Part shown: positions 34,146 through 45,418 of the stretch, piece after piece
How the letters are laid out: every line of letters starts with the position of its first letter
Position numbering within the stretch: the stretch's first letter is position 1
Assembly (NCBI RefSeq): GCF_003086295.3
Contig: NC_092044.1
Span: forward strand, 68,825,213-68,889,212
Length of the DNA: 64,000 nucleotides
DNA from: Arachis hypogaea
Lineage: Eukaryota; Streptophyta; Magnoliopsida; Fabales; Fabaceae
Direction: 5' to 3'
Notes under the pieces: generated by a model
Told to the model about the DNA's origin: nothing
Databases searched by the model: none
Seen by the model: the letters and a program-made list of their open reading frames with translations, nothing else
Made by a program: the position numbers and the translations under genes

Positions 34146-35613
34146 CTAGACAGAATCTAAGAGTCCTGAGAGCCCAAATTCTTCTAATCTGTTAAGTGTT
34201 ACTTCTGTATAATGATGAGACCTTGCTTGCTGCCTGTCTCTAAATTCTTGGCACTGCTCAAATGGTTTGATTTGTGGATTTAGTGTTGGCAAATTGTGGG
34301 TCAAGTACTCCAACCTTGCTTGTATATTTTCATCACTCTCTACTTGTTGTACATGTCTAACTTCTCCCATAGTATGATGAATGTTCTTCCACTGATACAT
34401 GTTGTAACTATATTCCCCTGCTTTAGCTTGACTAAAGTACAGTTTATCATATGTTTCTCGAAATTCTTTGTATTGCTCATTTTGTCCTTCAAGAATCTTT
34501 GCTTGAAACTCTTGCTGTTGAGTCATCATTTGTTGTTGCCAACTCTCTTGCTTCTCCTCCATTTGACGCTGCCAAGCTTCTCGTTCCTCTTTATCCCTTA
34601 AGTATTGCTCCTGGCTCTCTGGATGTTCCTCTTGTTGTGCTTGCATGAGTTACTGAGATAGCTCTTCAATTGCTTTTTGTAGTTGACTCATGTCTATGGC
34701 ACCATGAGCTTGCTCTTGTCCTTCCTCTCTTTGTGACCTTCTTTGTCTGGGAGCTATCACCCCCTCGTGATCATCTTCTTCATTCATCCCTTCCATGCTC
34801 CTCTTTGTGATTCCTTTCCCTTTTTTCATTTTTTTTTGTCCTCATCTTCAAAGATCACTCCAGCTTTGTTGCATAGCCTGAGGATGGTGCTTGGATGAGA
34901 AAGCCTACTTGATTTACATGTGCTTTCGGCTATCTCTTGAATACTGTCGGCTATGAGTTGTACGAGGTTAATTTCACCTCCATGTAGGATGCAGTGTGTC
35001 AAGAGTGCTCGTTTGATTATGACCCATGAGGCGTTTCCAGTAGGAAGGATAGATCTCCTTACTATCTCATACCACCCCTTGGCCACAGGAGTGAAATTTA
35101 TTCTTTTTAAGTGGCTTGGGACTCCTTTTGAATATCTTTCCCAGTCTGTGCCTTCCATGCATATCCCTTGTAAGATCTCATCGGGATTATTTTCCATCTG
35201 CAATCTAGTCTCAAAACTAGGCTCTGCGTAAGTTATGGTCCTCAACTTCAGGGCCCTTGTGATGGCTGCTGGACTGAAATCCACTTCAACTCCTCTGACA
35301 TAACTTTTGTAGGGGGCGCTGTCTTTGCTCTCTTTTACAGCATTTACATAAAATTCCCTGATCATGACTTCACTAATGTTGACGAGAGGATCACATAGAA
35401 GTTCCCACCTTCTTTCCTTAGTAATCTGCCTCATGATGGGGTACTCCCTGTCCTTCAGCTCAAGGCCATTCTCATAAATGCATGCTTTGTCTTCATGAGC
35501 CTGTGATATCTCCCTTCATGGAATTGGGACCTAAATTTTCTTGCATAATAAGATGGAGGTTCGGTCACCATTGGTTCCTTTCCCGGCCTTCTTCCTGATC
35601 TTGAAGAGGCCAT
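34146..35613 (-). pseudogene. Element C env-position ORF, two frame breaks
   Basis: Read leftward from ATG at 35613 (MASSRSGRRPGKEP). The frame breaks near 35490. The central domain (35434-34826) follows, with MIREFYVNAVKES, YVRGVEVDFSPAAITRAL, TPVAKGWYEIVRRSILPTGN and HCILHGGEINL, similar in layout to the D protein and to PF20167 as I remember it. A frameshift lies in a poly-T run near 34830. The last part (34646-34146) is a Gln/Glu-rich coiled coil (EEREAWQRQMEEKQESWQQQ). Function unknown. The protein survives in an element that has lost RT, which hints that it matters to the family. Confidence 0.7.
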
Positions 35614-36665
35614 TAGATTTGGGGTGAGAAGAAGGGAAAAGTGGGTTGTGTTTGGGATGATGTTTAGCTTTGTTGTGATAGAAAGGGGGATTGTTGGCCT
35701 TATATTTTGTGGCTTGTATGAATGTGTAAGCCATATAATGCCAATGGCTACTTATAGGAAAGGCCTTCAAGTTTTCTAACAAAACCACAGTGAATGAGGG
35801 GGGTTCGTTGATGACCATGAAAGGTGAGGATTGAGTTGAACAATAAAGAGGACTCTTGGAATGAACGGTCTGCATGTCCTGGTGATGTTTGACGAGGATT
35901 CTCTTCTTATTGTTTGCATGTATTTGGATTTCCAATGTTGCATGCATGCAGATTTCGCTTTCCAAGAGGCATGCTTCTTTAGGCGTGTGATCACTTCTTA
36001 CTTAGCTTGTCATAGCTGTGGCCCCTCTTCTTCTTGTCTTTATCTCTATCTCCTTTTCCTGATTAAAGCAAAACAAGCTAGCCTTAGGATGTAATTGTGT
36101 ACGGTGGTAAGTGTGTTGCAACAAAGAAGAAAATATTTTTGCTTCTTATTTATAAAGGATCAATTGTGTCCTTCAATAAATGAGCCAAGGTTTGGTGAAC
36201 ACCAAACTTGTCTCTTGCTGAGAGATGACTGCAAAGTGTAGATAATTTCTCACAATTGATACCTTTATCATAAGACGTAATTTTTCTATCATAGAGTTCT
36301 AAAATGTAATGATGCATGATCCCTCTATATATGATCTTGATTTCATGAACAAGAAATGATCTTCTGAAAATTATTACATATGCCGACACCAAACTTAGTG
36401 TTTGGTCATATGCTTCATTAGGATGACTAAGCACATGTTTCAAGAATACTTTGAAAAACTAATCATGATGTGCCTTAAGGCACACCAAACTTAAAAATCT
36501 GACATATGCTTCAAAACAATGCATGCGTTTATCAATTCTGTTTATAAGAATGCAAAATCATACTAGGTGATCATAGCTTATTGGATTTAAACAGCAGGAA
36601 TATTAAATCATGGGTTGCCCCCCATGGAGCGCTCTTTTATTGTCACTAGCTTGACATTGATCCCC
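35614..36665 (-). other. Spacer of element C between the pol remnant and env-position ORF
   Basis: About 1 kb without a supported gene. Minus-strand aagtttggtgt words occur at 36190-36205, 36385-36400 and 36480-36495. The open frame at 35531-35965 mostly overlaps the start of the env-position ORF in another frame and looks accidental. Confidence 0.5.
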
Positions 36666-37669
36666 TTAGGGTGGTTGATGGCTGAAATGTCGGAGCTTGT
36701 CCCCTCTCACTGTAAGCTTCCTTTGTGTGCCTTGATGCTCAATTTCAATGTGCTCAAGAGAGAGTACTTGGTTGACAGTGTAGTAATCTTCTGTTCCCAG
36801 CTGTTGATATACTAATTGCACCTTGTCACCTTTGGAAAATCCTTCAGTTGGGATTTTTTTATTCTTCCACCCTTTGTAAGCCTTCTTCTTGCTTTTCTTT
36901 TTTTTTCTTGTTGATCTTTCTTCCTTGAAAGTGGCTTGAGTTGTGATACCTCCCTTTTTGTTTATCATCACGGCTTCTTTTTGAATTCCTTCTCCTCCTT
37001 GTACCTGCTCATTCTTCTGCTCTACTGTGTTGTTGGTTGTTTGCCTTGGAAGACAGTCATTACTTGTCTTGCTTGTTTCTTCATTAATTTGTGATTTTGG
37101 AAACACTTTCAAGGTAATGCTTTCCTCATGCATCCTGAAGGTTAGCTCTCCTTGCTCTATATCTACGATGGCACTAGCAGTGGCCAAAAATGGTTGACCA
37201 AGTATTATGGAGTCATTCTCATTCTCTGCTGAATCCAGGATCACAAAGTCTGTAGGAAAGATGAACTTGTCAACCTTAACCAAAGGTTTTCAATCACCTC
37301 TTTGTGGTATACTACTGATTGGTCCACCAATTCCAAGAACATCTGTATTGGCTTCACATTTCCTATGCCAAGCTTTTTCACTAAAGAGGATGGGATTAGA
37401 TTTATGCTTGCTCCTAAGTCACACATCCCCTTGTTGATGAATAGACTTCCAATGGTGCAAGGTAGGGAGAAACCTCCAGGATCTTCAAGCTTGGGAGGGA
37501 GTCCTTTTCTGATTAGTGCACTGCATTCTTCAGTGAGCATTACAGTCTTCTTCTCACTCCAACTCCTTTTCTTGTTGATGAGCTCCTTTAGGAACTTGGC
37601 ATATAAGGGCATTTGCTCTAATGCCTCGGCCATAGGGATGTTTATCTCTATTTTCTTGAAAGTCTCCAA
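36666..37669 (-). pseudogene. Element C protease joined to an integrase-tail-like domain; RT, RNase H and integrase core missing
   Basis: The protease begins at about 37669 (INIPMAEALEQMPLYAKFL) with the active-site region MCDLGASINLIPSSL near 37430. A frameshift near 37280 precedes its C-terminal half (FPTDFVILDSAENENDSIIL). In the same frame, about 75 residues of Lys-rich linker (KKKKSKKKAYKG) lead to SKGDKVQLVYQQLG...LTVRGDKLRHF (36850-36670). That resembles the GDKVLLYNS...VNGQRLKHY tail of Ty3/gypsy integrases. Nothing of RT, RNase H or the DDE core is left between. This is an internal deletion fixed in a non-autonomous family. Confidence 0.8.
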
Positions 37670-39539
37670 GAATTTGTGGAAATTGTTGATCTTTAGTTTC
37701 TTTGTTGAACCTCTGTGGATATCGCAATGAAGGAATGAAGGCTTTTTCCTTTTGTTGTTGTCCTTGAATTAATTTCTCCTCTCTCTCTTGTGAATTGGTT
37801 AGCTTGTCTTCTTTCTTTTTTTGCTTTTCTGTGTTCTTGTTTGGCATCACATCTTGATCATTGGTTTCTTTTGTGTCTGTTGACTTTTCTTTTCCTATTG
37901 GTCCTTTACTGCTCTCCACTGACTTCTTTATAGTGTCATTATTGCTCATCAATGTTTTCCCACTTCTTAACTGCACAGCCTTGCACTCTTCCTTAGGATT
38001 GGGAATTGTGTCACTTGGCAAGGAACTTGATGGCTTCTCTGTTGCAAATTGTTTAGAGATCTGGCCAATTTGCCTCTCCACATTTTTTATTGAGGCTTCT
38101 TGATTCTTAGCTATCATCTCTTGGTACTTCCACATTTTGTCCATCAAAGCTTCTAGGTTGGTAATTCTTTGGGATTCTGGTGATGCTTGTGGTTGGTTGT
38201 GAGATATGGGTGGTGGATGGTAAGAGTTTTGGTTGGTGGACTGGTTATGGGCTGGATAATGGTTAGAGTTAGGGTAAGTGTTTTGTGGTTTTCTGAATGA
38301 ATTTTGGTTGTTATTTTGCTGGTTATTCCTTGAGTTGTTTTGGTTTGTGTTTCTTTGCCATGGCTGTTGGCTTTGGTTATGGTTATCTCCCCACCTAAGG
38401 TTGGGGTAGTTCTTCCAGGAAGGATTGTAAGTATCACCATAGACCTCATTCTTTCTAGAACATTGGTTATGCATGTACTGTACTTGCTCCTGTTGCTATT
38501 CTTCTTGGTTCTCTTCATTTTGCACCCATGTAGTTGATGATTGGCTTGTATTCACAGCTGCTACTTGAAGACTGTCAATTCTCTTGGCCATTTGCTCAAA
38601 TTTTTGTTGAATTTATTGTTGTATCATCTTGTTTTGAGCCAAAATGGAGTCCACTCCTTCTAGTTCTAGTACTCCCTTCCTCTGTGATGGTTGTCGGGTT
38701 CTTTGATGAGCAAAGAAGTATTGGTTGTTGGCCACCACATCTACAAGATTCTGGGATTCTTTAGCAGTTTTCATCAGTTGTAATGAACCTCCAGCAGAGT
38801 GATCTAATACCTCTTGGTATTTCAATGTTAAGCCTTCATAGAAATTCTGCAGCACATCCCATTCATTGAACATCTCTGGAGGACACTTTCTGATCAAAGC
38901 TTTGTATCTCTCCCATGCTTCATACAAAGATTCAGCATCTAATTGGGTGAATGTCTGCACCTCAGTTTTCAGCTTGATAATCCCTTGGGGTGGGTAGAAT
39001 TTGGCTAGAAATTTGGTCACCAAATCATCCCAACTAGTGATACTTCCTTGGGGGAAGGTCTCAAGCCATTGTGCAGCCTTGTCTCTCAATGAGAATGGGA
39101 ATAGCAGAAGCTTGTAAGTTTCAGGATTCACACCATTGGATTTGACAGTGTCACAAATCCTCAAGAAGGTGGATAGGTGCTGGTTTGGATCTTCCAATGG
39201 GTTTCCTCCATAGGAACAATTGTTCTGGACAAGTGTAATGAGTTACGGCTTCAACTCAAAATTGTTTGCATTGACATTGGGAGTGAGAATGCTACTCCCA
39301 CAGTGTCTTGGTTTTGCAAATGTGTAAGAAGCTAGAACTCTTCTTTGAGGAGGATTATTGTTGGTCACTCCCCCTGTTGGATTTAAATTTGAGGGATTCC
39401 CTTCCATTTCGTGATACTCTTCTTCCACTGAACCTTCTTCTTCTCCAACAACACTCTTTCCTCTTTCTCTTCTCAACCTCCTGAGAGTTCATTCGTCTTG
39501 CTCAGAGAAGTGAGGATTCTCTCTTCTTACTTGTGACAT
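37554..39539 (-). pseudogene. Element C gag, in-frame stops
   Basis: Read leftward from ATG 39539 (MSQVRRENPHFSEQDE). In-frame stops lie near 39490, 39243, 38613 and 38496, but the frame otherwise holds for ~1.98 kb. The capsid-like domain has YKLLLFPFSLRDKAAQWLET, DDLVTKFLAKFYPP, ESLYEAWERYKALIRKCPP and NFYEGL. Then come an Asn/Gln-rich low-complexity region (about 38440-38250) and KAVQLRSGKTL, a conserved gag-protease linker. No classical CCHC knuckle is visible. Structural protein of the particle; dead in this copy. Confidence 0.85.
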
Positions 39540-39694
39540 ACACACAATCACAAGGAACAAACAGAAGCACTCTTGAAAATTGAGTGCAGTTAGTTGAGAC
39601 AAAATCTCAAACAGTTAGTGAATTAATCAAAATTAAAGAAAAAGTGCTTGATCTAAACTACCACCTCACTTAATCATTGTCAATCTATTTTAAT

Positions 39695-39711
39695 CCCTGG
39701 CAACGACGCCA
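39695..39711 (-). other. Primer-binding site of C, diverged tRNA-Asp type
   Basis: Minus strand TGGCGTCGTTGCCAGGG, 6 bp from the LTR end. It has two C-to-T-type changes against the tRNA-Asp complement, consistent with methylated-C decay. Confidence 0.85.
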
Positions 39712-39717
39712 AAAACT

Positions 39718-41818
39718 TGATGGTGTGGAAAACGATCCAACACAAAACTCACTGGCAAGTGTACCGGGTCGCATCAAGTAATAATAACTCACATGAGTGA
39801 GGTCGATCCCACAGGGATTGAAGGATTGAGCAATTTTAGTTTAGTGGTTGATTTAGTCAAGCGAATCATGTATTGGTTGAGTGATTTTTAGCAGACAGAA
39901 GGTAAATTGCAAGAAATGTAAAGGGAGAGGGATGAATTGCAGAAATTAAAGAGAACTGAAAGTAAAGGTGCTGAATCTTAAAGAACAAGAAATTAAATGA
40001 CTGAAACTTAAAGTGCAAGAAATGTAAATTGTGGTAACTTAGAGTGCAAGAAATATAAATTTCTTGAATGATAAAGGGATTGAGGGATTGGGATTGCAGA
40101 ATTTAAACAAGCAGAAGTAAATTGCATTAAACAGAAGAGTAGAAGATGAATTGAATTGAAACAGATCTCAAAAAGTAAGGATATAATGCTTTGAAACATA
40201 AAACAGAAAATGACATGTACTTAATTGCAGCAAATTAAAAGATGGTTGAAGATCTCAGGAGTGGAAGAGACTAGAAAGCAAGTCTAGATCTCAAATCTTC
40301 CTTGATCCAAAGTCACAAAGCAATTAAAGAGAAATTGAATATTGAAGCAGTAAAATGAATTGAATTCAACTCAATTCTGCAGTAGGAGAATCAAAGAGAT
40401 CTTAAATGGAGATTAAGACAGAAGTTCCTCAATTTGACACACTTAAGACTCAAACAAAACCCAGTAAAGAAAACAAAAAGATCAGAAGAAGAAGAAGTGA
40501 ATTCTCTCTTCCAATTCTCAAGCCAATTGCAGAAAACAGAAAATGAAAAGTGAAACCCAGAAGTTCAAAAGCAGAAAATAAAAATTGAGCTCTCAAGTTG
40601 ACAGAAGATGAAAATTAAAAATGAAAGTAAGCTCTCTTCTAATCCTAACTAACACCTATTTATACACTTTCTATTTTAGATCTAAGAATTTTGAGTGGGC
40701 TTGAAAGATGGGTGAAGAATTGAATTAAATTGGATTTTTAGGTGAATTTCAGCCCATGTTGCTCGCAGGAGGCTGCTCTGCTCTTGTGGAGAGCAGAGCA
40801 TTGAAGCTTTGTGTGGGGATCCAAATTGCGCACCAAGGTTTTGGAGAAGCAACAGGGGACTGCCCTGCTCTTGGGGAGAGTGGAGCAGTGTACGTCTTGC
40901 GCGCGCCTTGCCTCCCTGCCCGTGCTGTGATGCGCGTAACCAAGCTCCCTTGTGTGCGTGCCATGATGCGCGCACCAAGCTCCCTGGCCGTGTCAATGTT
41001 GCGCGTGTTGCACCAAGGAGTAGCACTCTGCTCTCCTTGTGAGCAGCGCAGTAGTGCTTCCAAGGGGATGTCCCTGGTTCGATCCTGGCTGAAGGCATGC
41101 GCTGACCCTTTTTCTTTGTGAAGGAAGTGGCGCCTTGCTCCTTGCTTCCTTAAGGTGTTGAATTCGAATCTTGGGAGTGGCATTTTGGCCAAGTGTGGCT
41201 TATTTTCCTTGTGAGTAGCACTCCCCTTCCTCCCTTAGGTGCTTGGTTCGATCCTTGGGGAGAGCATTGGCAAACCTTTTTTCTTTGAATTGTTTTGGAT
41301 GGAGCCCGATAATGCTCTCAAGGAGAGCAGAGCAATGTTTTGCTCTTCCTTGTTTCTTGGCTTAAGTTTGTGCTCCGCTCTCAAGGGAGGGCAGAGCATT
41401 GAAGCTTTGCATGCTTGGTTCATTGTTGTGCTCCCTTGGAGAACATTGTGCTCTTGGGGAGAGCAGTGTGCTTCCTTCTCCCATGCGTCACGCTTCTTCA
41501 TTTTCTTTGCCACACTTTCTACTTATTGAGTCACGCTTCTTAAGCCACACTTTCTTATTTTCTTCTTTTCTTCACCTACAATTAATCAAAACAACCAATC
41601 AAAGTATCACCAAATTCACAAGGTTTATAAATCATTAAAAATCAATTAAATTTAGCTTAAACCTCATGATTTAGCATCAATTAAATGGTGGTTGTTTGAT
41701 TCAAAGAAATCATGCATTTCCATTCCAAATTACTTACTTAGAATGCAAGAAAGTGCATAAAAACTAGTGAAACAAGTGATATTAGCTTGAAAAATAGGCA
41801 TATGATGACTTGTCATCA
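39718..41818 (-). repeat. Element C 5' LTR
   Basis: 2101 bp, TGATGACAAGTCATC... (minus strand from 41818) to ...CCACACCATCA (39718). The U5 box lies at 39740-39815, a minus-strand TATAAATA at 40657-40664 and palindromes at 40770-41470. It is followed by the ctctg duplication (41819-41823). Confidence 0.9.
40770..41470. repeat. U3 palindrome cluster of C, GCTCTGCTC...GAGCAGAGC type
   Basis: Inverted repeats lie at about 40774-40800 (ctgctctgctc/gagcagagc), 40861-40889, 41024-41056, 41311-41334, 41372-41399 and 41430-41466. Between them lie clamp-like words ggttcgatcctgg (41077) and ggttcgatccttggg (41247). The flanking LTR sequence is homologous to A, but the stems are not. Confidence 0.85.
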
Positions 41819-41823
41819 CTCTG

Positions 41824-42049
41824 TCTCCAAGCTTTTTGTGGGTGTCCAAAAAATTGGAGGATATAGGCACGCTTTAAAAATATGACCATAGGAAAATAAA
41901 CTAGCCACGCTTGAAAAGCATGCTTGTTTCCTTCTATGCAAAAAGTGTGGCATAAAAAAAAAGCAAAGCCGAATCACTAATCAGTTGCCACCGTCCTTAA
42001 AGCATGGCAAGAAAAAAGTGTGCTGACAAACCTTTTTTCTTATAGTGCC
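41824..42049 (-). mobile_element. Possible CACTA transposon end
   Basis: Read on the minus strand, a CACTATAAGAAAAAAGG terminus begins at about 42049. It is followed by subterminal repeats of the type aagcgtgg / ccacgctt (gccacgcttgaaaagcatgc at 41911, aaaaagtgtggc at 41943, aaagcatggcaag at 41999). CACTA elements have such CACTA(C/T)AAGAAAA ends and subterminal motifs. I could not find the other end, so this is a fragment at best. Confidence 0.4.
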
Positions 42050-42840
42050 ACTATAATAATATAACATTAGCAACTCAAATAAGCATAAATGAAACATAAA
42101 ACATCAAATTCATTCATAAGAAATCAAGAATTCACATAGTTAATAAAATAGCGAAATGAAGCAAAGTACACTAACAAGAAATTCTAAGCAAAGTAGTCCA
42201 GAGAAACAAGGAAATAAAAGTAAAACTACAATTAAATAAGATCAAAATTAAAAACTAGAGACAAAATTGAAGAAAACTTCTATAAATAAGGTCCCGGGAA
42301 AGTCAGAGGCAATCTTAGAACTCCGACACTGAGATTTAAAACTTAAAGCATAAACTAAGCCAGATTTTGGGGATATAATCTAACGTTTCCAAATTATAAT
42401 TGAAATCTTAACTTAACCCTTAAATTCCTGCTTCCTTCAACCCTCCAAACTCCGATGGAACTGCCCTCGTCACTCCTCCACCAGATAAGGGGCCTCTCAG
42501 TTGCACAGACAAACAATACAGGTAGGGAAAACACAAATAGAATGCAGTTACAACAGGTAGAAAATATAGCAAATAAGAATAGTTAATCAAATAGGCAAAC
42601 CCAAGAATTCACGCCCAAAAAAAATCAAACAAATGCATATGATGTATGCTTGCCTAATGCTGATGAGTCTCATCTGTCAGTTATAAAGCCAAACTCGACA
42701 TATCCGATATCTAACCCCGGACAGAGAGCCAAACATGGAGCAAGTCAGACAACACCACAACCCTTGCATCTTACCAGTATACCTAGAGTAAGGGACAACT
42801 TCACCCTTCCTCTTACCCAAGTCATGTTACAATTGTCAAC
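42050..42840. other. Unclassified AT-rich repeat-like sequence
   Basis: No gene, LTR end or primer site that I can support. The part around 42630-42720 (gcctaatgctgatgagtctc) has the style of a plant LTR fragment. It ends at the start of the element G LTR. Confidence 0.4.
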
Positions 42841-44084
42841 TGATGAGCGGATATTTTATACACTTTTTGGCATAATTTTCATATTGTTTTAGTTATGTTT
42901 TGTTTAAGTTTTATTAGGTTTTCATAAGTTTTAGTGCTAAATTCACATTTTTAGATTTCACTTTGAGTTGTTGTATTTTCTTATGATTTTAGGTAATTTT
43001 TGGCTAAAATTAAGGAGCTTTGGCAAAGTCTGATTCGGAGGCAAGGAAAGCATAGCAGATGTTGTCAGTTTCTGACCTCCATGCACGCAAACAAACATTT
43101 CTGGAGCTACAGAGGTCCAAATGACACTTTCTTAATGGTGTTGGAAAGATAACTTCTAGAGATTTCCATAAATATATAATTGTCTATACTTTTCTTCGAA
43201 GGAGCCTGCCAATATTGGGCGTTGAACGCCAAGGAGCTACCCCCTTACTGGCGTTCAACCACCCAAGGAGACAAGCGAGTGTTGAATTCTCAAGAACCAC
43301 CCCCTTTGGAGTGTTCAACGCCCACCATGAAGCAGGGCAGCACCAATCACCCCCTAATGGGCATTTAACATCCATTTGTCAAAGTTAGACACCAAGCTCA
43401 ACCCAGGTACTCAACCAAAGTGGGCCCAAGAATGTATTTTCGCACCTCTAGTGTCGTTTGTCATACTTTTTGTACTTCTTAGTTATTATATTAGAATTTA
43501 AAGGAGAAGATAACCCATGTTTAGGATCTTCTGCCTCGTCTTTACCTTTTTCACATTTTACATTACATTTCTATAAAGCATGAGCAACTAAACCTCCTAA
43601 GTTATGGTTAGGAGCCCTGCTGATTCTCATGGATTAATAATATTACTGTTTCTATTTCAATACACGTTTGATTCGATTCTCTTGTGAATTTTTGTTCTTC
43701 ATCTCATGAATTGAGGATGACCCATAACAATCATCCTTGTTCTACATGGGTTCCGTGTGAGTCCTGACCCGGATACCATTGAACCACAGCCAGAGAATGC
43801 ACTGCAAATTCCAAGAGCGTGCTTGGGCGACTTTGCATATGTGGAATCTGGATGACTTACATCATCTACCTCTTTCTCTTAACTAAAAAGACCATAGAAT
43901 TGATGAATTCTTACTCAATTAATGCAATTTCTTGAACTAAATAATGAATTTTATGGTACATTGCTTTGAAAGGGATCTTGTTTGAATTTCAGGTGAAAAT
44001 AGCAACAAACGAGGAGGAAAGCAAGAAAGGGAGCTGGGTGTGTACACTGGGCATGCCACTTGGTGCAAACGTCAATAATTTGAC

Positions 44085-45330
44085 TGGGCGTGGCACACTA
44101 GCTACTGGGCGTGGCACGCCAGTTGCATCTTTTAGAGGAGATCCCATAAAGGATTAATATGGGCATGGCACGCCAAGGCCAGGCGTGGCACGCTAACTAT
44201 ATTTTCCAAAAAGGAGGCTCTGATGGATAACAATGGGCGTGGCACGTCAAAACCCAGGCATGGCATGCCAGTAATGTTTTCTAGAGAAGGAACTCCAAGC
44301 TTTACTATGGGTGTGGCACGCCATTGCTAGGCGTGGCATGTCAGGCACTCTGACCAGAGAAGGACCCTTGAAGATTCACAAAGGGCGTGGCACGCCAACC
44401 CTATCATCCATAATGGGAGTGGCACGCCAGGTCGAAGGCGTGGCATGCCAGGTCGAAGGTGTGGCACGCCAGCGTAACTAAGCAGAGGAGATTGGAAGAA
44501 ACACCACTAAAGGAGTGCCACTTGAGACTTAAGGCGTGGTACGCCCAGTCAGAGAACCAATGGGCGTGCCACTTGGTACTAGAGGCGTGGCACACCAAGC
44601 TTGTGAGCCCTCAACACCACTATGGGTGTTCCACTTGAGTCTGAGCGTGGCATGCCAGTTCATTTGACTAGAGAGGGTAAGTGAAGCTCCAACAAAGGCA
44701 TGGCACGCCAGTTCAACATTCCAGAGAAGGAGGTACCAAGCCTCATCGAAGGCGTGCCACTTGAAACTTAAGGCGTGGCAGGCCAGCTTTGCTCGCATCA
44801 TGGGCGTGCCACTTGAATCATGGGCATGGCACGCCAGCTACTGGAGCAGAAGGCTGATCATACATTATCAAGGGCGTGGCACCCGAGACTTGGGCATGGC
44901 ACACCAATTCAACCTTCCATAGAAGAGAATGAAGGCCTTATCAAGGGCGTGGCACGCCAGACCTAAGCGTGGCACACTAGTTCAACCCTCTAGAGAAAAG
45001 AAATGAAGGCCTTATTGAAGGCGTGGCACGCAAGTATAGTTGACCAGAGAAGAAAGATGAAGAGTTCAACAAGGGCATGGTACACCAGTTATATGGTCCA
45101 GAAGAGAAGAATGAGAGCTTTACTGAGGGAGTGGCATGCCATCTCTAGGCATGCCACGCTAGTTCAGGTTACTAGAGAGGAAGAAGAGATATGTCATTGG
45201 GGCTTGCCACTTGAGTCTAAGGCATGGCTCACCAGGCTAGCTGAAGAAAGGAGGCGTGCCACTTTGAAGCCAAGCGTGGCACGCCAAGCCATGCTAATAA
45301 GCTGGGCGTGGCGCGCCGCTCACACGCCAG
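44085..45330. repeat. Array of ~36 palindromic words GGCGTGGCACGCCA
   Basis: I count about 36 copies of ggcgtggcacgccag and close variants over 1.25 kb, typically in pairs 15-20 bp apart, with pairs separated by 30-50 bp of unrelated spacer. A recurring second form ggcgtgccacttga keeps the left half but not the right. The full form is a near-perfect inverted repeat (TGGCACGCCA / GGCGTG). Confidence 0.88.
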
Positions 45331-45410
45331 ACGCATGGGTTTTTCCTTCAATTTTGAAGTGTAGTTTTCTTTTCCTTTTTGTAATTTCTTATTTCCAGTA
45401 ATAGGAGAAG

Positions 45411-45418
45411 TATAAATA
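45411..45418 (+). promoter_or_regulatory. TATA box of the solo LTR
   Basis: TATAAATA lies about 85 bp after the last palindromic word, the same order as in A, C, E and H. Confidence 0.6.

Larger units (their letters stand above)
18520..41818 (-). mobile_element. Element C: non-autonomous gag-protease retrotransposon, 3' LTR split by D
   Basis: A complete minus-strand element. The 3' LTR is 18520-19702 plus 32104-33021 (2101 bp in total), the internal domain 33022-39717, and the 5' LTR 39718-41818 (2101 bp). A perfect 5-bp duplication ctctg flanks it (18515-18519 and 41819-41823). Without the nested element D it is about 10.9 kb. It encodes gag, protease, an integrase-C-terminus-like tail and an env-position protein, but lacks RT, RNase H and the integrase core. 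It must have relied on enzymes from another element. Confidence 0.9.

Noticed and set aside
44085..45330. CRISPR-like pattern of short repeats and unique spacers
   Set aside because: Repeats are 13-16 bp and vary, spacing is irregular, it lies inside a plant LTR, and no cas genes are present.
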